64,000 nt of DNA from Polynucleobacter sp. UB-Tiil-W10 (GTDB taxonomy: Bacteria; Pseudomonadota; Gammaproteobacteria; Burkholderiales; Burkholderiaceae). Shown piece after piece: positions 1 to 11,001 of the stretch; position 1 is the first letter of the stretch, and each line of letters starts with the position of its first letter. The notes beneath the pieces are model-generated. The model saw nothing but the letters and a program-made list of their open reading frames with translations, did no database searches and had not been told where the DNA came from. Where the stretch lies: NCBI RefSeq assembly GCF_018881605.1, contig NZ_JACVPZ010000001.1, positions 744,001-808,000 of the forward strand. Direction: 5' to 3'. The position numbers and the translations under genes are program-made.

Positions 1-38
1 AGACTTGCCCTCTATCTAGTGAAATTAAAAGGCGCAAT

Positions 39-608
39 ATGCACCGCTATCTAATAAATTCCCTCTTTGGCTTATTTGCCCTCCTATCGGGATTTCAGCC
101 TGCTAATGCTGCGACCACTTGCAGCCCCCTGCTCTCCCACACCTTTCCCCGCCTTCAGGATGAGGCGCCGCAAAACCTTTGCCAATATCAAGGCAAGGTT
201 ATTCTGGTTGTAAATACAGCCAGCTTCTGTGGTTTTACAAGCCAGTACGAAGGTCTTGAGAAGATTTATGCCAAGTACAAAGACCAGGGTTTTGTAGTGC
301 TCGGCTTCCCGTCCAATGATTTCGGACAACAGGAGCCGGGTAGCAATAAAGAAATTGCTGATTTCTGCAAGAATACCTATGACGTGAAATTCCCGATGTT
401 TGCCAAGAGTACAGTTTCGGGTAATAGCCCAAATCCCTTATTTAAAATGTTGATTGCCAAAACAGGCACAACTCCAAAATGGAATTTTTATAAATACCTA
501 ATAGATCGTAATGGCAATGTGGTTGATTCATTTGGCAGTATGACTAAACCAAGTAGCAGCAGTATTACTGGCCCAATTGAAAAGCTTTTAGGAGAAAAAG
601 CTCAGTGA
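39..608 (+). CDS. Exported glutathione peroxidase family protein
   Basis: Thiol peroxidase of the glutathione peroxidase fold, which reduces hydroperoxides using glutathione or, more often in bacteria, thioredoxin. Residues 1-24 form a signal peptide ending in ANA, so it should act in the periplasm. The catalytic set is visible: peroxidatic Cys64 in NTASFCGFT (cysteine, not selenocysteine), Gln98 in FGQQEPG, and Trp148-Asn149 in KWNF. At 189 residues it is about normal length once the signal is counted. Its stop overlaps the GTG start of the next gene by 4 bases, so it is translationally coupled to the lipid-modification genes downstream. That suits a role in lipid-peroxide defence (inference). 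Most bacterial homologues are cytoplasmic, so export is the notable point. Confidence 0.93.
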   Translation: MHRYLINSLFGLFALLSGFQPANAATTCSPLLSHTFPRLQDEAPQNLCQYQGKVILVVNTASFCGFTSQYEGLEKIYAKYKDQGFVVLGFPSNDFGQQEPGSNKEIADFCKNTYDVKFPMFAKSTVSGNSPNPLFKMLIAKTGTTPKWNFYKYLIDRNGNVVDSFGSMTKPSSSSITGPIEKLLGEKAQ

Positions 609-1981
609 GTAAAAAACGAATTGCCATTATTGGCGCGGGCATCTCTGGATTGGGCTGCGCATATGCCTTAAGACAACATCCTGAGTTTGAAATTACATTA
701 TATGAAGCAGGCGACCATATTGGTGGTCATAGCAATACAGTAGATTTCACTTGCAACATCAACGGGGAGGAAGTCACCCATGGTGTAGATACTGGTTTCC
801 TAGTCTTTAATCGTAAGACTTATCCGCGCCTCGTTCGGCTATTCGAAGAAATTCAAGCGCCAATATCCCCTTCAGAAATGTCTTTCTCTGTATCCATTGA
901 TGCCTCTGGAAAATCTGGGATAAATAAAAAAATTGAATGGGCCGGTAACGACATTAATTCATTTTTTGGTCAACGATCCAATCTTCTTTCTCCATCATTT
1001 TGGAGAATGGCCTATGACATCTTGCGCTTTAATCGCTTAGCTACTCAGCTAGCGCATGAACAAATTGAAGCCGGTCATCTATACAAAGAGCCAGATGAAA
1101 AAATTTCTGATTTTTTAAAGCGTCATCGCTTTAGTCAAAGCTTTAAAGAGAATTATTTTCTCCCCATGATTGGTGCCATCTGGTCTTGTTCAGTCGAGCA
1201 GATGCTAGAGTTTCCGATTCAAACCATGGTGCGCTTCTGTCATAACCATGGTCTTTTGCAAATCCAAAATCGCCCACAATGGTTGACCATCAAAGGCGGA
1301 TCACGAGAGTATGTAAAGCGGATTGTTGCTGTACTAACAAAACATCAGATAGTGATTCAGCGTGAGTCTGTTCTGCGTGTAAATACCAATCAGAATGGCA
1401 ATCAAGTTGAAGTGATTAGCCAGTCTGGTATGGCCCACTTTGATGAAGTGATCATGGCCTGTCACAGCGACCAAACATTAGATTTAGTTCATGGCATTGA
1501 TCAACAAGCCAGAAATATTTTGGCGGCCATTCCATACCAAAAGAATCGTGCGCTTTTGCATACCGATATTCGCTTCTTACCAGAAGCAAAGCGCTGCTGG
1601 GCAGCATGGAACTACACCGCCAAGTCTGGTGACAAACCAAATACAAAACAGCATGTCAGCGTTAACTATCTAATTAATCGCTTGCAGCCACTGCCAGCCC
1701 AACTACAAGATACGCAAATTATTGTTAGCCTTAACCCTTCGGAAGAGCCCGATCCAAAACTAGTGCATCAAGAGATTCACTACTCTCATCCAGTCTTTGA
1801 TATGAATGCGATACAAGCTCAGAAGGAGCTGCCCTTAATTCAGGGATCATCGTCAATTTGGTATTGCGGCGCTTGGACTGGTTTTGGGTTTCATGAGGAT
1901 GGCTTGCGTTCAGGTGAATTGGTTGCTGAAGCTTTAATTGAAAGCGTTCGACAGCCCATTAAAACTAAACAAGATGTCTAG
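605..1981 (+). CDS. FAD-dependent amine oxidase-like protein (NAD/FAD-binding)
   Basis: Flavoprotein of the amine oxidase/phytoene desaturase-like superfamily, 458 residues. An N-terminal Rossmann motif (IIGAGISGLG, residues 8-17) is followed by an acidic residue ending the second strand (LYEAGDHIGG). The C-terminus carries the conserved FAD-contact block YCGAWTGFGFHEDGLRSG. GTG start inside the stop of the preceding peroxidase; the next gene starts 4 bases downstream. Homologues sit with DUF1365 and Cfa-like genes in ChrR/RpoE-type singlet-oxygen regulons. In Rhodobacter a member of this family has been linked to desaturation during furan fatty acid synthesis (family knowledge from memory). 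That substrate is an inference here. Confidence 0.85.
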   Translation: MSKKRIAIIGAGISGLGCAYALRQHPEFEITLYEAGDHIGGHSNTVDFTCNINGEEVTHGVDTGFLVFNRKTYPRLVRLFEEIQAPISPSEMSFSVSIDASGKSGINKKIEWAGNDINSFFGQRSNLLSPSFWRMAYDILRFNRLATQLAHEQIEAGHLYKEPDEKISDFLKRHRFSQSFKENYFLPMIGAIWSCSVEQMLEFPIQTMVRFCHNHGLLQIQNRPQWLTIKGGSREYVKRIVAVLTKHQIVIQRESVLRVNTNQNGNQVEVISQSGMAHFDEVIMACHSDQTLDLVHGIDQQARNILAAIPYQKNRALLHTDIRFLPEAKRCWAAWNYTAKSGDKPNTKQHVSVNYLINRLQPLPAQLQDTQIIVSLNPSEEPDPKLVHQEIHYSHPVFDMNAIQAQKELPLIQGSSSIWYCGAWTGFGFHEDGLRSGELVAEALIESVRQPIKTKQDV

Positions 1982-1984
1982 TTA

Positions 1985-2770
1985 ATGGCGCAAGCAAACA
2001 TTAACTTTGGAGTAGTAAAACACCAGCGCTTGCGGCCAGCAAGGAATGCATTTGGCTATGGTGTATTTACTATATCCATCCCTATGCGTGCTCGAAGCGC
2101 TAATCCCAATTTACTCACACGTCAGGGCTTAAGCGATAACCGCTGGGGACTTTGCGCATTTTTTGATAAAGATCATGGCTTGGGAGAATCCGACAGCCTT
2201 GCCTGGATTGAAAAGATTCTTGCGGAAAACCATGTGCAACATGTCGACGGAGAAATTTGGCTTCAGACCTTTCCAAGGGTGTTGGGCTATGTCTTTAATC
2301 CAGTAAGCTTTTGGATCTGTAAGCGTGCCAATGGCAAAGTGCAGGCAGTTCTGGCTGAGGTCAACAATACCTTTGGCGAGCGACATTGTTATTTACTGCA
2401 TAAAGATTCAGGCGAAGAGTTGCGCTCAGGCGAAACGCTCACCAGCAAAAAAGTATTTCATGTTTCACCATTTTGCGCGGTACGGGGTGACTACCATTTC
2501 CGCTTCTTATTTCCACAAGATAGCACTAGCGGCATTAAAAACGTCTGTCGTATTGAGTTACATGAAGACGGTCTACCCCTTATCAATACCAGTATCAGCG
2601 GCACCAGTCGCCCATTAAGTCAAACCAACCTCATTTTGGCGATGATGCGCTACCCCCTAATGAGTTTAGGAGTGATTTTCCGGATACATTGGCAAGCATT
2701 GAAATTATGGTTAAAGGGTGTACCCTTTCATTCAAAACCTAAACCACCCGAACTTGAAGTTAGCAGATGA
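1985..2770 (+). CDS. DUF1365 family protein
   Basis: A 261-residue DUF1365 protein with no established biochemical activity. Recognisable family features are the N-terminal block [16 protein letters not shown], the central [13 protein letters not shown] segment and ERHCYLL. The C-terminus has a hydrophobic stretch (about residues 213-240), which could be membrane-associated. It starts 4 bases after the FAD protein and its stop overlaps the start of the cyclopropane-synthase-like gene by 4 bases. The family almost always occurs in exactly this neighbourhood (FAD oxidoreductase, DUF1365, Cfa, SDR), so it probably takes part in the same lipid-modifying pathway. Confidence 0.88.
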   Translation: MAQANINFGVVKHQRLRPARNAFGYGVFTISIPMRARSANPNLLTRQGLSDNRWGLCAFFDKDHGLGESDSLAWIEKILAENHVQHVDGEIWLQTFPRVLGYVFNPVSFWICKRANGKVQAVLAEVNNTFGERHCYLLHKDSGEELRSGETLTSKKVFHVSPFCAVRGDYHFRFLFPQDSTSGIKNVCRIELHEDGLPLINTSISGTSRPLSQTNLILAMMRYPLMSLGVIFRIHWQALKLWLKGVPFHSKPKPPELEVSR

Positions 2771-4062
2771 ATCGCCCAGGACAATCCCTTCTCTCTAGAC
2801 TAAATTTTTCTCGCCCCCAGGAGCGCGTTAACTCCTCACACAAACATCACATTAGCGCCAAGACACTTCTAGCGCTCTTGACCCAACTTAGCAGTGGTCA
2901 CTTGAAATTAACGCTGCCGGATGGCGAAAAGCGGGAATTTGGAAACCATAGTGATCAATTACTTGCTGAAATTCATATCTTGGAGTGGTCAGTATTTAAA
3001 GACATTATGTCGCATGGAGATATTGGTTTTGCTGAAAGCTATATCCAAGGAAAATGGAATACCCCGGATCTCAAGACACTACTTGAGCTAGCGATACGAA
3101 ATCGAACTATCTTAGAAAAAGCCATCTATGGCAATTGGTACGGATCCATCTTTTATCGCCTGAAGCATTGGCTGCGAGATAACAGCAAAGCTGGGAGTCG
3201 CAAGAATATTCATGCACATTACGACCTAGGAAACGCCTTCTATACGCTTTGGCTTGACCCCACCATGAGTTACTCTAGCGCCTGGTTTGCAGAAGGCGAT
3301 AAGCAAGCTCTAGTTGATGCACAGCGCGCAAAGATAAAGCGCATTCTTAAATCTCTTCAAACCAAGTCTGGAGATCATGTTTTAGAAATTGGCTGCGGCT
3401 GGGGTGGAGTGATGGAAGAATCCCTGCGGAGCAATAAAGCGATTACAGGCCTAACTCTCTCAAAAGAGCAAAAGGCATTTGCAGAAAAGCGTTTGCTAGC
3501 AGTTCAAGCGGAGATTGTTGACGCCCCCTCTTTTGAAGTGCGATTACAAGACTATCGCGATTGTCAGGAAAAATATGATGGCATCGCTTCAGTCGAAATG
3601 TTTGAAGCGGTCGGCGAGAAACATTGGCCTGAATATTTTGAAACGATTGCACATTGCCTAAAAGCTGGTGGTAAAGCCTGCATCCAAACTATTGTGATTG
3701 CAGAAGACCTATTTGATCGCTATCGTCGTAATACTGACTTTATTCAACAGTATGTATTTCCTGGAGGCATGCTGCCTTCTAGGGAAAGCTTTAAGGAAAG
3801 CGCAGCCAAAGCCGGATTAAGAATCGAACAAGAATTTGCATTTGGCGCCGACTATGCAAAAACTCTTTGCCTCTGGAGAGATAGCTTTAATCAAAAATTG
3901 AATGAGGTTCGTCAATTAGGATTTGATGAAGCTTTTATTCGTCTATGGAATTTCTATCTGATGTACTGTGCCGCGGGCTTTACGGAGCGCAATATCGATG
4001 TGGTGCAATTTACACTGAGTCACCAACCCTCACCCGCATCTTCTGATGCGCTCAGCGCATGA
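2767..4062 (+). CDS. Cyclopropane-fatty-acyl-phospholipid synthase family methyltransferase
   Basis: SAM-dependent methyltransferase of the CFA synthase family, 431 residues. The N-terminal lipid-binding region (about 30-140) precedes a methyltransferase domain with the SAM-binding loop LEIGCGWGG (206-214), the upstream [14 protein letters not shown] block and [12 protein letters not shown], all typical of Cfa. It acts on unsaturated acyl chains of membrane phospholipids. The context (FAD oxidoreductase, DUF1365, SDR) suggests a specialised methylase of the singlet-oxygen/furan fatty acid type rather than the stationary-phase housekeeping Cfa (inference). Overlaps both neighbours by 4 bases. 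Confidence 0.9.
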   Translation: MNRPGQSLLSRLNFSRPQERVNSSHKHHISAKTLLALLTQLSSGHLKLTLPDGEKREFGNHSDQLLAEIHILEWSVFKDIMSHGDIGFAESYIQGKWNTPDLKTLLELAIRNRTILEKAIYGNWYGSIFYRLKHWLRDNSKAGSRKNIHAHYDLGNAFYTLWLDPTMSYSSAWFAEGDKQALVDAQRAKIKRILKSLQTKSGDHVLEIGCGWGGVMEESLRSNKAITGLTLSKEQKAFAEKRLLAVQAEIVDAPSFEVRLQDYRDCQEKYDGIASVEMFEAVGEKHWPEYFETIAHCLKAGGKACIQTIVIAEDLFDRYRRNTDFIQQYVFPGGMLPSRESFKESAAKAGLRIEQEFAFGADYAKTLCLWRDSFNQKLNEVRQLGFDEAFIRLWNFYLMYCAAGFTERNIDVVQFTLSHQPSPASSDALSA

Positions 4063-4835
4063 AACAACTAGGTATCGATCATTTCTCGGGAAAAAGAGTC
4101 TGGGTCATTGGTGCTTCTAGCGGCATTGGTGAAGCCTGTGCACAGGCCCTTCTACTCAAAGGCGCCAAGGTTGCGCTTTCTAGCCGACGAGCCGAACGAC
4201 TGAATCAAATCGCCCTTAATTGTGAAATTGGACAAACCCTCGTTGTTCCACTAGATGTTACAGATGACGTGCAACTCCAGACTGGCTATAAAACTATTTT
4301 GAGTGCCTGGGGTGGAATTGATCTCCTCCTTTTTGTATCCGGAATGTATGTGCCGCTACGTGCAGATAATTTTGATATCAAGATTGCAGAGAAAACGATT
4401 GATGCCAACCTTTTGGGGCCCATGAGAGCGGTTGCATTAGTGGTGCCAGAGATGCTAAAGGCTCACTCAGGGCATATTGCTATTGTTGGCAGTGTCGCAG
4501 GATACAGCGGCCTACCAAAAGCCCTAGCATATGGCCCAAGTAAAGCAGCCATCATCAATTTCTGTGAGAATTTGTATTACGACTTACTACCTACCGGTGT
4601 CTGCGTACATATGATCTCACCAGGATTTGTGGCTACAGAAGCTACCGCACAAAATGATTTTGAAATGCCAGCCTTAATTAGCGCAGAAACAGCAGCAAAT
4701 GAGATATTGATAGGTATTCAGAATGGGGAATTTGATATTCATTTCCCTAAGCGATTCTCAAGATTCTTAAAGTTTCTCCGAATCTTGCCTTATCCAGTCT
4801 ACTTTTGGATTGTGCGCCGCTTCGTCAAAATTTAA
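4059..4835 (+). CDS. Short-chain dehydrogenase/reductase
   Basis: Classical SDR, 258 residues. NAD(P)-binding motif GASSGIG near residues 18-24, with an Arg pair (SSRRAER) after the second strand that favours NADP. The catalytic Ser is in GSVAGYSG and the Tyr-x-x-x-Lys is in AYGPSKAA. The C-terminus ends in a hydrophobic, basic segment (YPVYFWIVRRFVKI) that may associate with membrane, fitting a lipid substrate. Last gene of the five-gene operon, overlapping the preceding gene by 4 bases. Substrate unknown. Confidence 0.87.
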   Translation: MKQLGIDHFSGKRVWVIGASSGIGEACAQALLLKGAKVALSSRRAERLNQIALNCEIGQTLVVPLDVTDDVQLQTGYKTILSAWGGIDLLLFVSGMYVPLRADNFDIKIAEKTIDANLLGPMRAVALVVPEMLKAHSGHIAIVGSVAGYSGLPKALAYGPSKAAIINFCENLYYDLLPTGVCVHMISPGFVATEATAQNDFEMPALISAETAANEILIGIQNGEFDIHFPKRFSRFLKFLRILPYPVYFWIVRRFVKI

Positions 4836-4864
4836 GTAGCGCCAAAGCATGACCTTCAAAAAAG

Positions 4865-5512
4865 TTATTGCTTGTACTTATCTTTGCGGATTTTATCTTC
4901 CAAATAATCCATTACGGCGATTGCTTTAGCTTTAGTCCCCGCAATAGATGGTGAGGTCACGTATTTACCTTGCATCACAATCGTAGGCACGCCATCAATT
5001 CGGTAAGCTTCCGTTAACTGCTTAGCGGCACGCGCTTTGGAAACAACTGCGAAAGAACGATAAGTCGCCAAGAAGGTATTTCTGTCAATGCCTTGTGATG
5101 CAACCCAATCAGCAATCTCCGTCTCCGTTAGAAGGCGCTTGTTTTCTTTATGCATTGCATACATGACTTTTTCATTGAGCGCATCTCCTTTGCCCATTGC
5201 CTCTAAGGCATAGAACAATTGGCTATGTGGCAAGAAGTCATCGCGAAAGGCTACAGGGACTCTGCGAAAGACAACATCTTTAGGTTGACGCTTCACCCAA
5301 GCACTAAGCTCAGGCTCAAAGTCGTAGCAATGTGGACAACCGTACCAAAAGAATTCAATAACCTCTACTTTTCCCTTGGTTTCTACCGGCTGCGCAATAG
5401 GCAAAATGCGGTAATCGAATCCTTCTTCAATTTTTTGACCTTGCGCTCCAGCAAAGCCACTTAAAGAAAGAAGTGTAAATAAGGTAATGAGTCTTTTACT
5501 AAATGAAATCAT
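4865..5512 (-). CDS. dsbA: Thiol:disulfide interchange protein DsbA
   Basis: Periplasmic oxidant that introduces disulfides into exported proteins. The signal peptide is about residues 1-23 (ending AGA). The active site is CPHC (Cys59, Cys62) in the thioredoxin-like domain, and the cis-Pro loop is GVPTIVM. 215 residues, the usual DsbA size. Its start overlaps the stop of the upstream SPOR-domain gene by 4 bases, and argS lies before that, an order often seen in Burkholderiales. Confidence 0.95.
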   Translation of the reverse strand: MISFSKRLITLFTLLSLSGFAGAQGQKIEEGFDYRILPIAQPVETKGKVEVIEFFWYGCPHCYDFEPELSAWVKRQPKDVVFRRVPVAFRDDFLPHSQLFYALEAMGKGDALNEKVMYAMHKENKRLLTETEIADWVASQGIDRNTFLATYRSFAVVSKARAAKQLTEAYRIDGVPTIVMQGKYVTSPSIAGTKAKAIAVMDYLEDKIRKDKYKQ

Positions 5513-6141
5513 GATTTACTAGATTTAATTAAAGTTGGTTTAATGCCCATGCCACTCAATTTATCGCGTACTGAGTTACTCTCTTCAGGGCTGTTATATG
5601 GACCTACACGAACACGCCAGAGGGTGTTTCCATCGCTCGTCACTTCACTTAACTGCGCCTGCATTCCTTGAATAGCCAAATTGGCTTTTTGCGCATCTGC
5701 ATCAGCACGTTTTGTGAATGCGCCCACTTGTAAAAAATAAATAGAATCTGCTTTAGTTGAAGGAGTAAGAGCTGAATCTGCAGGCTTGTCGGCCGATTTC
5801 TTGCCGTTGACTAAATCACCAATCGGATCTGTTGAAGCTGCGGCAGGTGATTTACCCTGGAGCGGTTTATTTAAATCAACTGGCTCGACAGGAGCAGCCA
5901 CTTCACCTTCAGCGGGTGTAGCAGAAGGTTTAATAGTTAATGGCAGACTAGGAGCACGCATCCCCGGTCTTTCTTGGGGCGTATTTTTGGAAAGATAAAA
6001 GGCGATAACAAAGGCAATACCAAGGCCAGCGCCTAGCCCCAAAATAAAGCCGAGAATAGTGCCGCCGTATTGGGTATTTTTACTATCAACGCGGTTAAGG
6101 CGTTTTACGAAGCCAGTTTGCTGATTCGGTGTTTTCATCAT
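5509..6141 (-). CDS. SPOR-domain (FtsN-like) membrane protein
   Basis: 210-residue bitopic membrane protein. Short cytoplasmic N-terminus, one transmembrane helix (about residues 27-50, Gly-rich), a Pro/Ala/Lys-rich periplasmic linker, then a C-terminal SPOR domain (about 133-207; begins YFLQVGAFTKRADAD, contains WRVRVGPY). SPOR domains bind denuded peptidoglycan at division septa, so an FtsN-like division role is likely. It lies 35 bases after argS and is coupled to dsbA by a 4-base overlap. Confidence 0.88.
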   Translation of the reverse strand: MMKTPNQQTGFVKRLNRVDSKNTQYGGTILGFILGLGAGLGIAFVIAFYLSKNTPQERPGMRAPSLPLTIKPSATPAEGEVAAPVEPVDLNKPLQGKSPAAASTDPIGDLVNGKKSADKPADSALTPSTKADSIYFLQVGAFTKRADADAQKANLAIQGMQAQLSEVTSDGNTLWRVRVGPYNSPEESNSVRDKLSGMGIKPTLIKSSKS

Positions 6142-6176
6142 TTCCTCATCTTACATCTTCACTCCATGCCTCGCCA

Positions 6177-7904
6177 TTACATCTTTAATGGTGCTGATAC
6201 CCCGAGTACTTTTAAGCCATTTTGTAGAACCTGGCGGGTTGCTAAAAGCAATGCAAGACGTGCTTGTTTTAAGTTCTGATCGTCAACCAATACGCGATCG
6301 GCGTTATAGAAAGTATGGAAATCACCTGCTAAATCACGCAGGTAAAAAGCCAATGCATGCGGAGCTAATTCTTCAGCAGCAACTGTAAGGACTTCTGGAT
6401 ATTCCGCTAAACGACGCAGTAGATGATCGGATGCCTTGCTTTGTAGAAGGGATAGGTCGGCCATAGCCAATTCTGATGCCTGTCCACCCCATTGATGCAA
6501 GATTGAACTAATTCGCGCATGCGCATATTGAACGTAGAACACTGGGTTCTCATCGTTTTGCTGCAAAGCTAAGTCAACATCAAAAACAAACTCAGTATCT
6601 GCCTTACGCGAGATCAAGAAAAAACGCACCGCATCGCGGCCGCGCTGCAAAGCCAGTTCCCTCTCTTCGGGCGTCATCTCCGGCGTAACACCACCAGACC
6701 ATTCAACCAAATCACGCACTGTTACATACGAACCAGCGCGCTTAGAAATTTTCACTTCTTCACCATGACGCATCACGGTAACCATCTTGTGCAAAACATA
6801 TTCTGGATACGTTTTAGGAATATCCCAACCGCGCTTCTTTGCTACGCCCTGCAAGCCTGAACGAACACGGGCAATCGTGCCATGGTGATCGCTGCCTTGT
6901 ACGTTAATGACTTTGTGAAAGCCGCGATTCCATTTACTTGCGTGATAAGCCACATCAGGAACGAAGTAGGTAAAGCTGCCATCTGACTTACGCATCACAC
7001 GATCCTTATCATCGCCGTCATCCGTACTCTTTAGCCATAGAGCACCTTCAGACTCATAGGTCTTTCCAATGCTTTGCAAATCACCAACGATTTGGGCAAC
7101 ACTACCATCGGTGTACAAAGAAGACTCTAGGTAATAACAATCAAACTTCACACCAAAGATTTTTAAGTCTATATCTTGCTCATTACGCAAATAAGCAACT
7201 GCAAATTGACGTATCGCTTCGATGTCATCTTTAAATTCGGGAGAGGCTTTAAATGTTGCCGCAATCTCCGCAATATATTCGCCGTTATAAGCCTGTTCAG
7301 GCCACTTGGCGTCCCCAGGCTTCAGACCTTGTAAGCGAGCTTGAACCGATAAGGCCAAATTGGCAATCTGCACACCGGCATCGTTGTAATAAAACTCACG
7401 GTGAACTTGAATTCCCTGGGTTGCCAATAAATTCGCTAAGGCATCACCAAGCGCAGCCTGTCTTCCGTGACCTACGTGTAGTGGGCCAGTTGGGTTGGCT
7501 GATACAAATTCAATCATCGCACTTGGGGCAGACCCATCACTTGGGGCAGACTCGCCAAAATGTAATCCCGCGGATAGTATTTCACCCACCACCGCTGTCT
7601 TAGCGGCATTACTGAGGCGGAAATTAATAAAGCCAGGACCGGCAATTTCACAAGATGCAATAAGCTGGTTAAAGCCTGCTTGCTGCTGCAAGCGCTCCAC
7701 CAAAGCTTGTGCCAGCTCGCGTGGATTCAGTTTCCAGGCCTTAGAAAGCTGGAGCGCAATATTACAGGCGACATCCCCATGATCTACAGCCTTGGGGCGC
7801 TCAAGACGGGGGGCGGGAGCATCTCCCAACCCGCGTTCTAGGGCTAAGCCTGTGAGCGCATCACTCAGCATTTCGATTAAACGATTTTTATTGGTCGACA
7901 ACAT
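6177..7904 (-). CDS. argS: Arginyl-tRNA synthetase
   Basis: Charges tRNA-Arg; class I synthetase of 575 residues. The HIGH-type signature appears as HVGHGR in [15 protein letters not shown], and the KMSKS loop is the KISKR variant in [10 protein letters not shown]. An N-terminal additional domain (about 1-110) and the C-terminal DALR anticodon-binding domain (HARISSI... to the end) are both present. Divergent from the DUF1840 gene, and first gene of the argS-SPOR-dsbA unit. Confidence 0.96.
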   Translation of the reverse strand: MLSTNKNRLIEMLSDALTGLALERGLGDAPAPRLERPKAVDHGDVACNIALQLSKAWKLNPRELAQALVERLQQQAGFNQLIASCEIAGPGFINFRLSNAAKTAVVGEILSAGLHFGESAPSDGSAPSAMIEFVSANPTGPLHVGHGRQAALGDALANLLATQGIQVHREFYYNDAGVQIANLALSVQARLQGLKPGDAKWPEQAYNGEYIAEIAATFKASPEFKDDIEAIRQFAVAYLRNEQDIDLKIFGVKFDCYYLESSLYTDGSVAQIVGDLQSIGKTYESEGALWLKSTDDGDDKDRVMRKSDGSFTYFVPDVAYHASKWNRGFHKVINVQGSDHHGTIARVRSGLQGVAKKRGWDIPKTYPEYVLHKMVTVMRHGEEVKISKRAGSYVTVRDLVEWSGGVTPEMTPEERELALQRGRDAVRFFLISRKADTEFVFDVDLALQQNDENPVFYVQYAHARISSILHQWGGQASELAMADLSLLQSKASDHLLRRLAEYPEVLTVAAEELAPHALAFYLRDLAGDFHTFYNADRVLVDDQNLKQARLALLLATRQVLQNGLKVLGVSAPLKM

Positions 7905-7939
7905 AGATAAGTGAGTTTATCAGGTGGTAAGCTATCGAA

Positions 7940-8254
7940 ATGATCTATCAATTTCGCTCAAAGGCTGGTCCAGATGTCATCATGCTGGCGGATCTGACTA
8001 AACGAATTTTTGACATATTAGGGCGCCCCCTAGAACCCCGCGGCATCCTCACGGTAGAGCAACTCCCAAATCTCATCACCGCGCTTGAAACCGCCATCCT
8101 CAAAGATCTTGAGGAACGGGCCAAAGCAAATGAGAACGAGAATGGTGCAGAAAAGCCCAGGCTGGCTGACCGCCTTGGACAGCGTGCCTACCCTTTCTTG
8201 GAACTTATGAAGCAGTCTAAAGCCAAAGATGAGCCGGTAATGTGGGGCGTTTAA
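7940..8254 (+). CDS. DUF1840 family protein
   Basis: Small soluble protein of 104 residues matching DUF1840, a betaproteobacterial family of unknown function. Typical features are the N-terminal [16 protein letters not shown] block and a helical region [17 protein letters not shown], followed by a charged linker and a C-terminus ending near MWGV. Its stop overlaps the 3' end of metH by 4 bases in convergent orientation. No catalytic motif is visible. Confidence 0.85.
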   Translation: MIYQFRSKAGPDVIMLADLTKRIFDILGRPLEPRGILTVEQLPNLITALETAILKDLEERAKANENENGAEKPRLADRLGQRAYPFLELMKQSKAKDEPVMWGV

Positions 8255-11001
8255 TCCAGTAAGCTCGCTAATTGGCGCCGGGTATCTTCAACACTCTGAC
8301 CACGACGCTTTGCTAAGTCTTCAACCTGATCAATCGAAAGTTTGCCCACATTGAAGTAGCGCGCGTCTGGGTGAGCCAAATAGAAACCGCTTACGCTAGA
8401 AGCTGGATTCATCGCCATCGACTCTGTCAGTGTCATACCGATGTCTTCAGAACCAATCACCCTCAATAAATCTTGTTTGACCTCATGGGCGGGACAAGCT
8501 GGGTAACCAGGCGCTGGGCGAATGCCGCGGTATTCCTCGTTGATCATCTGATCATTTGTCAAAATCTCATCGGTTGCATAACCCCAAAGATCAGTTCGAA
8601 CGCGATGGTGCATTAATTCAGCAAAGGCTTCTGCCAAGCGATCTGCTAAAGCCTTCAACATAATGGCACTGTAGTCGTCATGCTTTGCCTGAAATTCAGC
8701 GACTTTCTTTTCAACGCCATGTCCTGTAGTAACCGCAAAACAACCAAGGTAATCAGAGACGTGAGAATCTTTTGGTGCAACATAATCAGCTAAACAACGA
8801 TTAGGTCTGCGCACACCATCTACAACGGGACGTTCAGATTGTTGACGTAAGTTATGCCACACAAACAAAGGATGTTCACGCGCTTCATCGCTATACAGAA
8901 CAATATCGTCACCAATCGTATTGGCGGGATAGAAGGCAACTACTGCATCGGCTTGCAACCATTGGCCCTTGATCAGCTTGTCAAGCAACTCTTGTGCATC
9001 TGCATAAACCTTGCGCGCCTCAACACCAACAACTTCATCATCTAAGATTGCTGGAAACTTACCTGCTAAATCCCAAGTCTGAAAGAATGGTGTCCAGTCA
9101 ATATATTTAGCAATATCACTCAGTGCAAAGTTTTTAAATATACGACGACCAATAAACTTCGGCTTCTCTGGAACATAAGCCGACCAGTCAATCATCTCGC
9201 GATTCTTACGAGCCGCCTCTAAAGAAATAGTTGGCGCAGCTTTCTTATTGGCATGCTGTTCGCGAATGCGAACATAGTCATCGCGCAAATCTTGAATAAA
9301 TTTCTTGGCGCTTTCATCTGAGAGCAAGCTAGAGGCAACGGATACTGAGCGAGATGCATCAGGTACATACACCACCGGACCATCGTAGTGTGGGGCAATC
9401 TTTACGGCAGTGTGTACGCGCGAAGTGGTTGCGCCGCCAATCATCAAAGGAATTTGACGCTCGCGGAACCAATCATCACGCTGCATCTCCTGCGCAACGT
9501 AAGTCATTTCTTCAAGTGATGGTGTGATTAAACCTGATAAACCAACAATATCTGCATTCTCTTCTTTAGCGCGCTTCAAAATTTCTGCGCAAGGAACCAT
9601 CACACCCATATTGGCTACTTCAAAGTTATTACATTGCAGAACCACAGTCACAATATTTTTACCAATATCGTGTACATCACCTTTAACAGTTGCCATGACG
9701 ATCTTGCCCTTGGCCTTGGCTTCGCCACCCGCTGCAATATGTTGGCGCTTTTCTTCTTCGATATACGGAATCAAGATTGCAACTGCCTGCTTCATCACGC
9801 GCGCACTTTTGACCACTTGGGGTAAGAACATCTTGCCAGCACCAAACAGGTCGCCAACAACGTTCATGCCATCCATGAGTGGGCCCTCAATTACTTCAAT
9901 AGGTCTACCGCCAGCACCCATAATTTCAGCGCGCAACTCTTCGGTATCGTCCTCAATAAAAGTAGTGATGCCATGTACTAGGGCATGCGTCAGACGCTCA
10001 CGCACAGGAGCTTCGCGCCATACTAGGTTCTCAACCTGCTTAGCGCCCCCGCCTTTAAATTGATCAGCAATATCTAACAAGCGCTCTGTTGGTGTCTTGC
10101 CATCTTTTTCTTTAAAACGATTGAGGACAACATCCTCAACACGCTCACGCAATTCGGAATCAAGGTCCGCATAGACACCCAATTGACCTGCATTCACAAT
10201 ACCCATGTCCATGCCAGCCTGAATGGCGTGATACAAAAACACGGTATGAATAGCTTCGCGTACACGATCATTGCCGCGGAACGAAAAGCTCACATTAGAA
10301 ACGCCGCCACTAACCTTGGCGCCAGGTAAATTTTCTTTAATCCAGCGAGTAGCATTAATAAAGTCGACTGCGTAGTTGTCGTGCTCTTCAATGCCAGTAG
10401 CGATGGCAAAAATATTCGGATCAAAAATGATGTCTTCAGCAGGAAAGCCAATTTCGTTTACCAAGATCTCATAGCAACGCTGACAGATCTCCGTCTTACG
10501 CTTAAACGTATCTGCTTGCCCTACTTCATCAAAAGCCATCACCACAGAGGCAGCACCGTAACGACGAATTAAACGTGCCTGCTTTCTGAAGGACTCCTCG
10601 CCCTCTTTCAAGGAAATCGAATTAACGATAGGCTTACCTTGAATACATTTCAAACCAGCTTCAATAACGCTCCACTTAGAGGAATCGATCATGATTGGAA
10701 CGCGTGCGATGTCTGGTTCAGATGCAATCAAATTCAAGAAACGCGTCATTGCCGCTTCAGAATCCAGCATCGCCTCATCCATATTGATGTCGATGACTTG
10801 CGCGCCATTCTCAACTTGCTGACGCGCCACAATGAGCGCTTCATCAAATTGATTATTCAAAATCATGCGGGAAAATGCCTTGGAACCTGTGACATTAGTA
10901 CGCTCACCAATATTGACGAAGCCAACATCAGCAGTAACGTTAAAAGGCTCAAGTCCAGAAAGCTTCATTGCTGGCATTGCTTTTTTCTCTATCTTGCTCA
11001 T
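8251..11001 (-). CDS. metH: Methionine synthase, folate/cobalamin/reactivation part (split MetH, C-terminal subunit)
   Basis: Transfers methyl from methyl-THF to cob(I)alamin and carries the reactivation machinery of B12-dependent methionine synthase. 916 residues: pterin-binding domain (about 20-280), cobalamin-binding cap and domain with GDVHDIGKN (cobalt-ligating His444) and the later [13 protein letters not shown] block, and the AdoMet-binding activation domain at the C-terminus ([12 protein letters not shown]). The homocysteine domain is missing because it is encoded by the upstream gene, which this ORF overlaps by 4 bases (ATGA). Two-gene metH occurs in other Burkholderiales, so this is architecture rather than a frameshift. 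Confidence 0.95.
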   Translation of the reverse strand: MSKIEKKAMPAMKLSGLEPFNVTADVGFVNIGERTNVTGSKAFSRMILNNQFDEALIVARQQVENGAQVIDINMDEAMLDSEAAMTRFLNLIASEPDIARVPIMIDSSKWSVIEAGLKCIQGKPIVNSISLKEGEESFRKQARLIRRYGAASVVMAFDEVGQADTFKRKTEICQRCYEILVNEIGFPAEDIIFDPNIFAIATGIEEHDNYAVDFINATRWIKENLPGAKVSGGVSNVSFSFRGNDRVREAIHTVFLYHAIQAGMDMGIVNAGQLGVYADLDSELRERVEDVVLNRFKEKDGKTPTERLLDIADQFKGGGAKQVENLVWREAPVRERLTHALVHGITTFIEDDTEELRAEIMGAGGRPIEVIEGPLMDGMNVVGDLFGAGKMFLPQVVKSARVMKQAVAILIPYIEEEKRQHIAAGGEAKAKGKIVMATVKGDVHDIGKNIVTVVLQCNNFEVANMGVMVPCAEILKRAKEENADIVGLSGLITPSLEEMTYVAQEMQRDDWFRERQIPLMIGGATTSRVHTAVKIAPHYDGPVVYVPDASRSVSVASSLLSDESAKKFIQDLRDDYVRIREQHANKKAAPTISLEAARKNREMIDWSAYVPEKPKFIGRRIFKNFALSDIAKYIDWTPFFQTWDLAGKFPAILDDEVVGVEARKVYADAQELLDKLIKGQWLQADAVVAFYPANTIGDDIVLYSDEAREHPLFVWHNLRQQSERPVVDGVRRPNRCLADYVAPKDSHVSDYLGCFAVTTGHGVEKKVAEFQAKHDDYSAIMLKALADRLAEAFAELMHHRVRTDLWGYATDEILTNDQMINEEYRGIRPAPGYPACPAHEVKQDLLRVIGSEDIGMTLTESMAMNPASSVSGFYLAHPDARYFNVGKLSIDQVEDLAKRRGQSVEDTRRQLASLLD

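Noticed and set aside
9524-10063. 179-residue ORF antisense to metH
   Set aside because: Codon composition and position show it is a shadow of the real methionine synthase gene; no family motifs.
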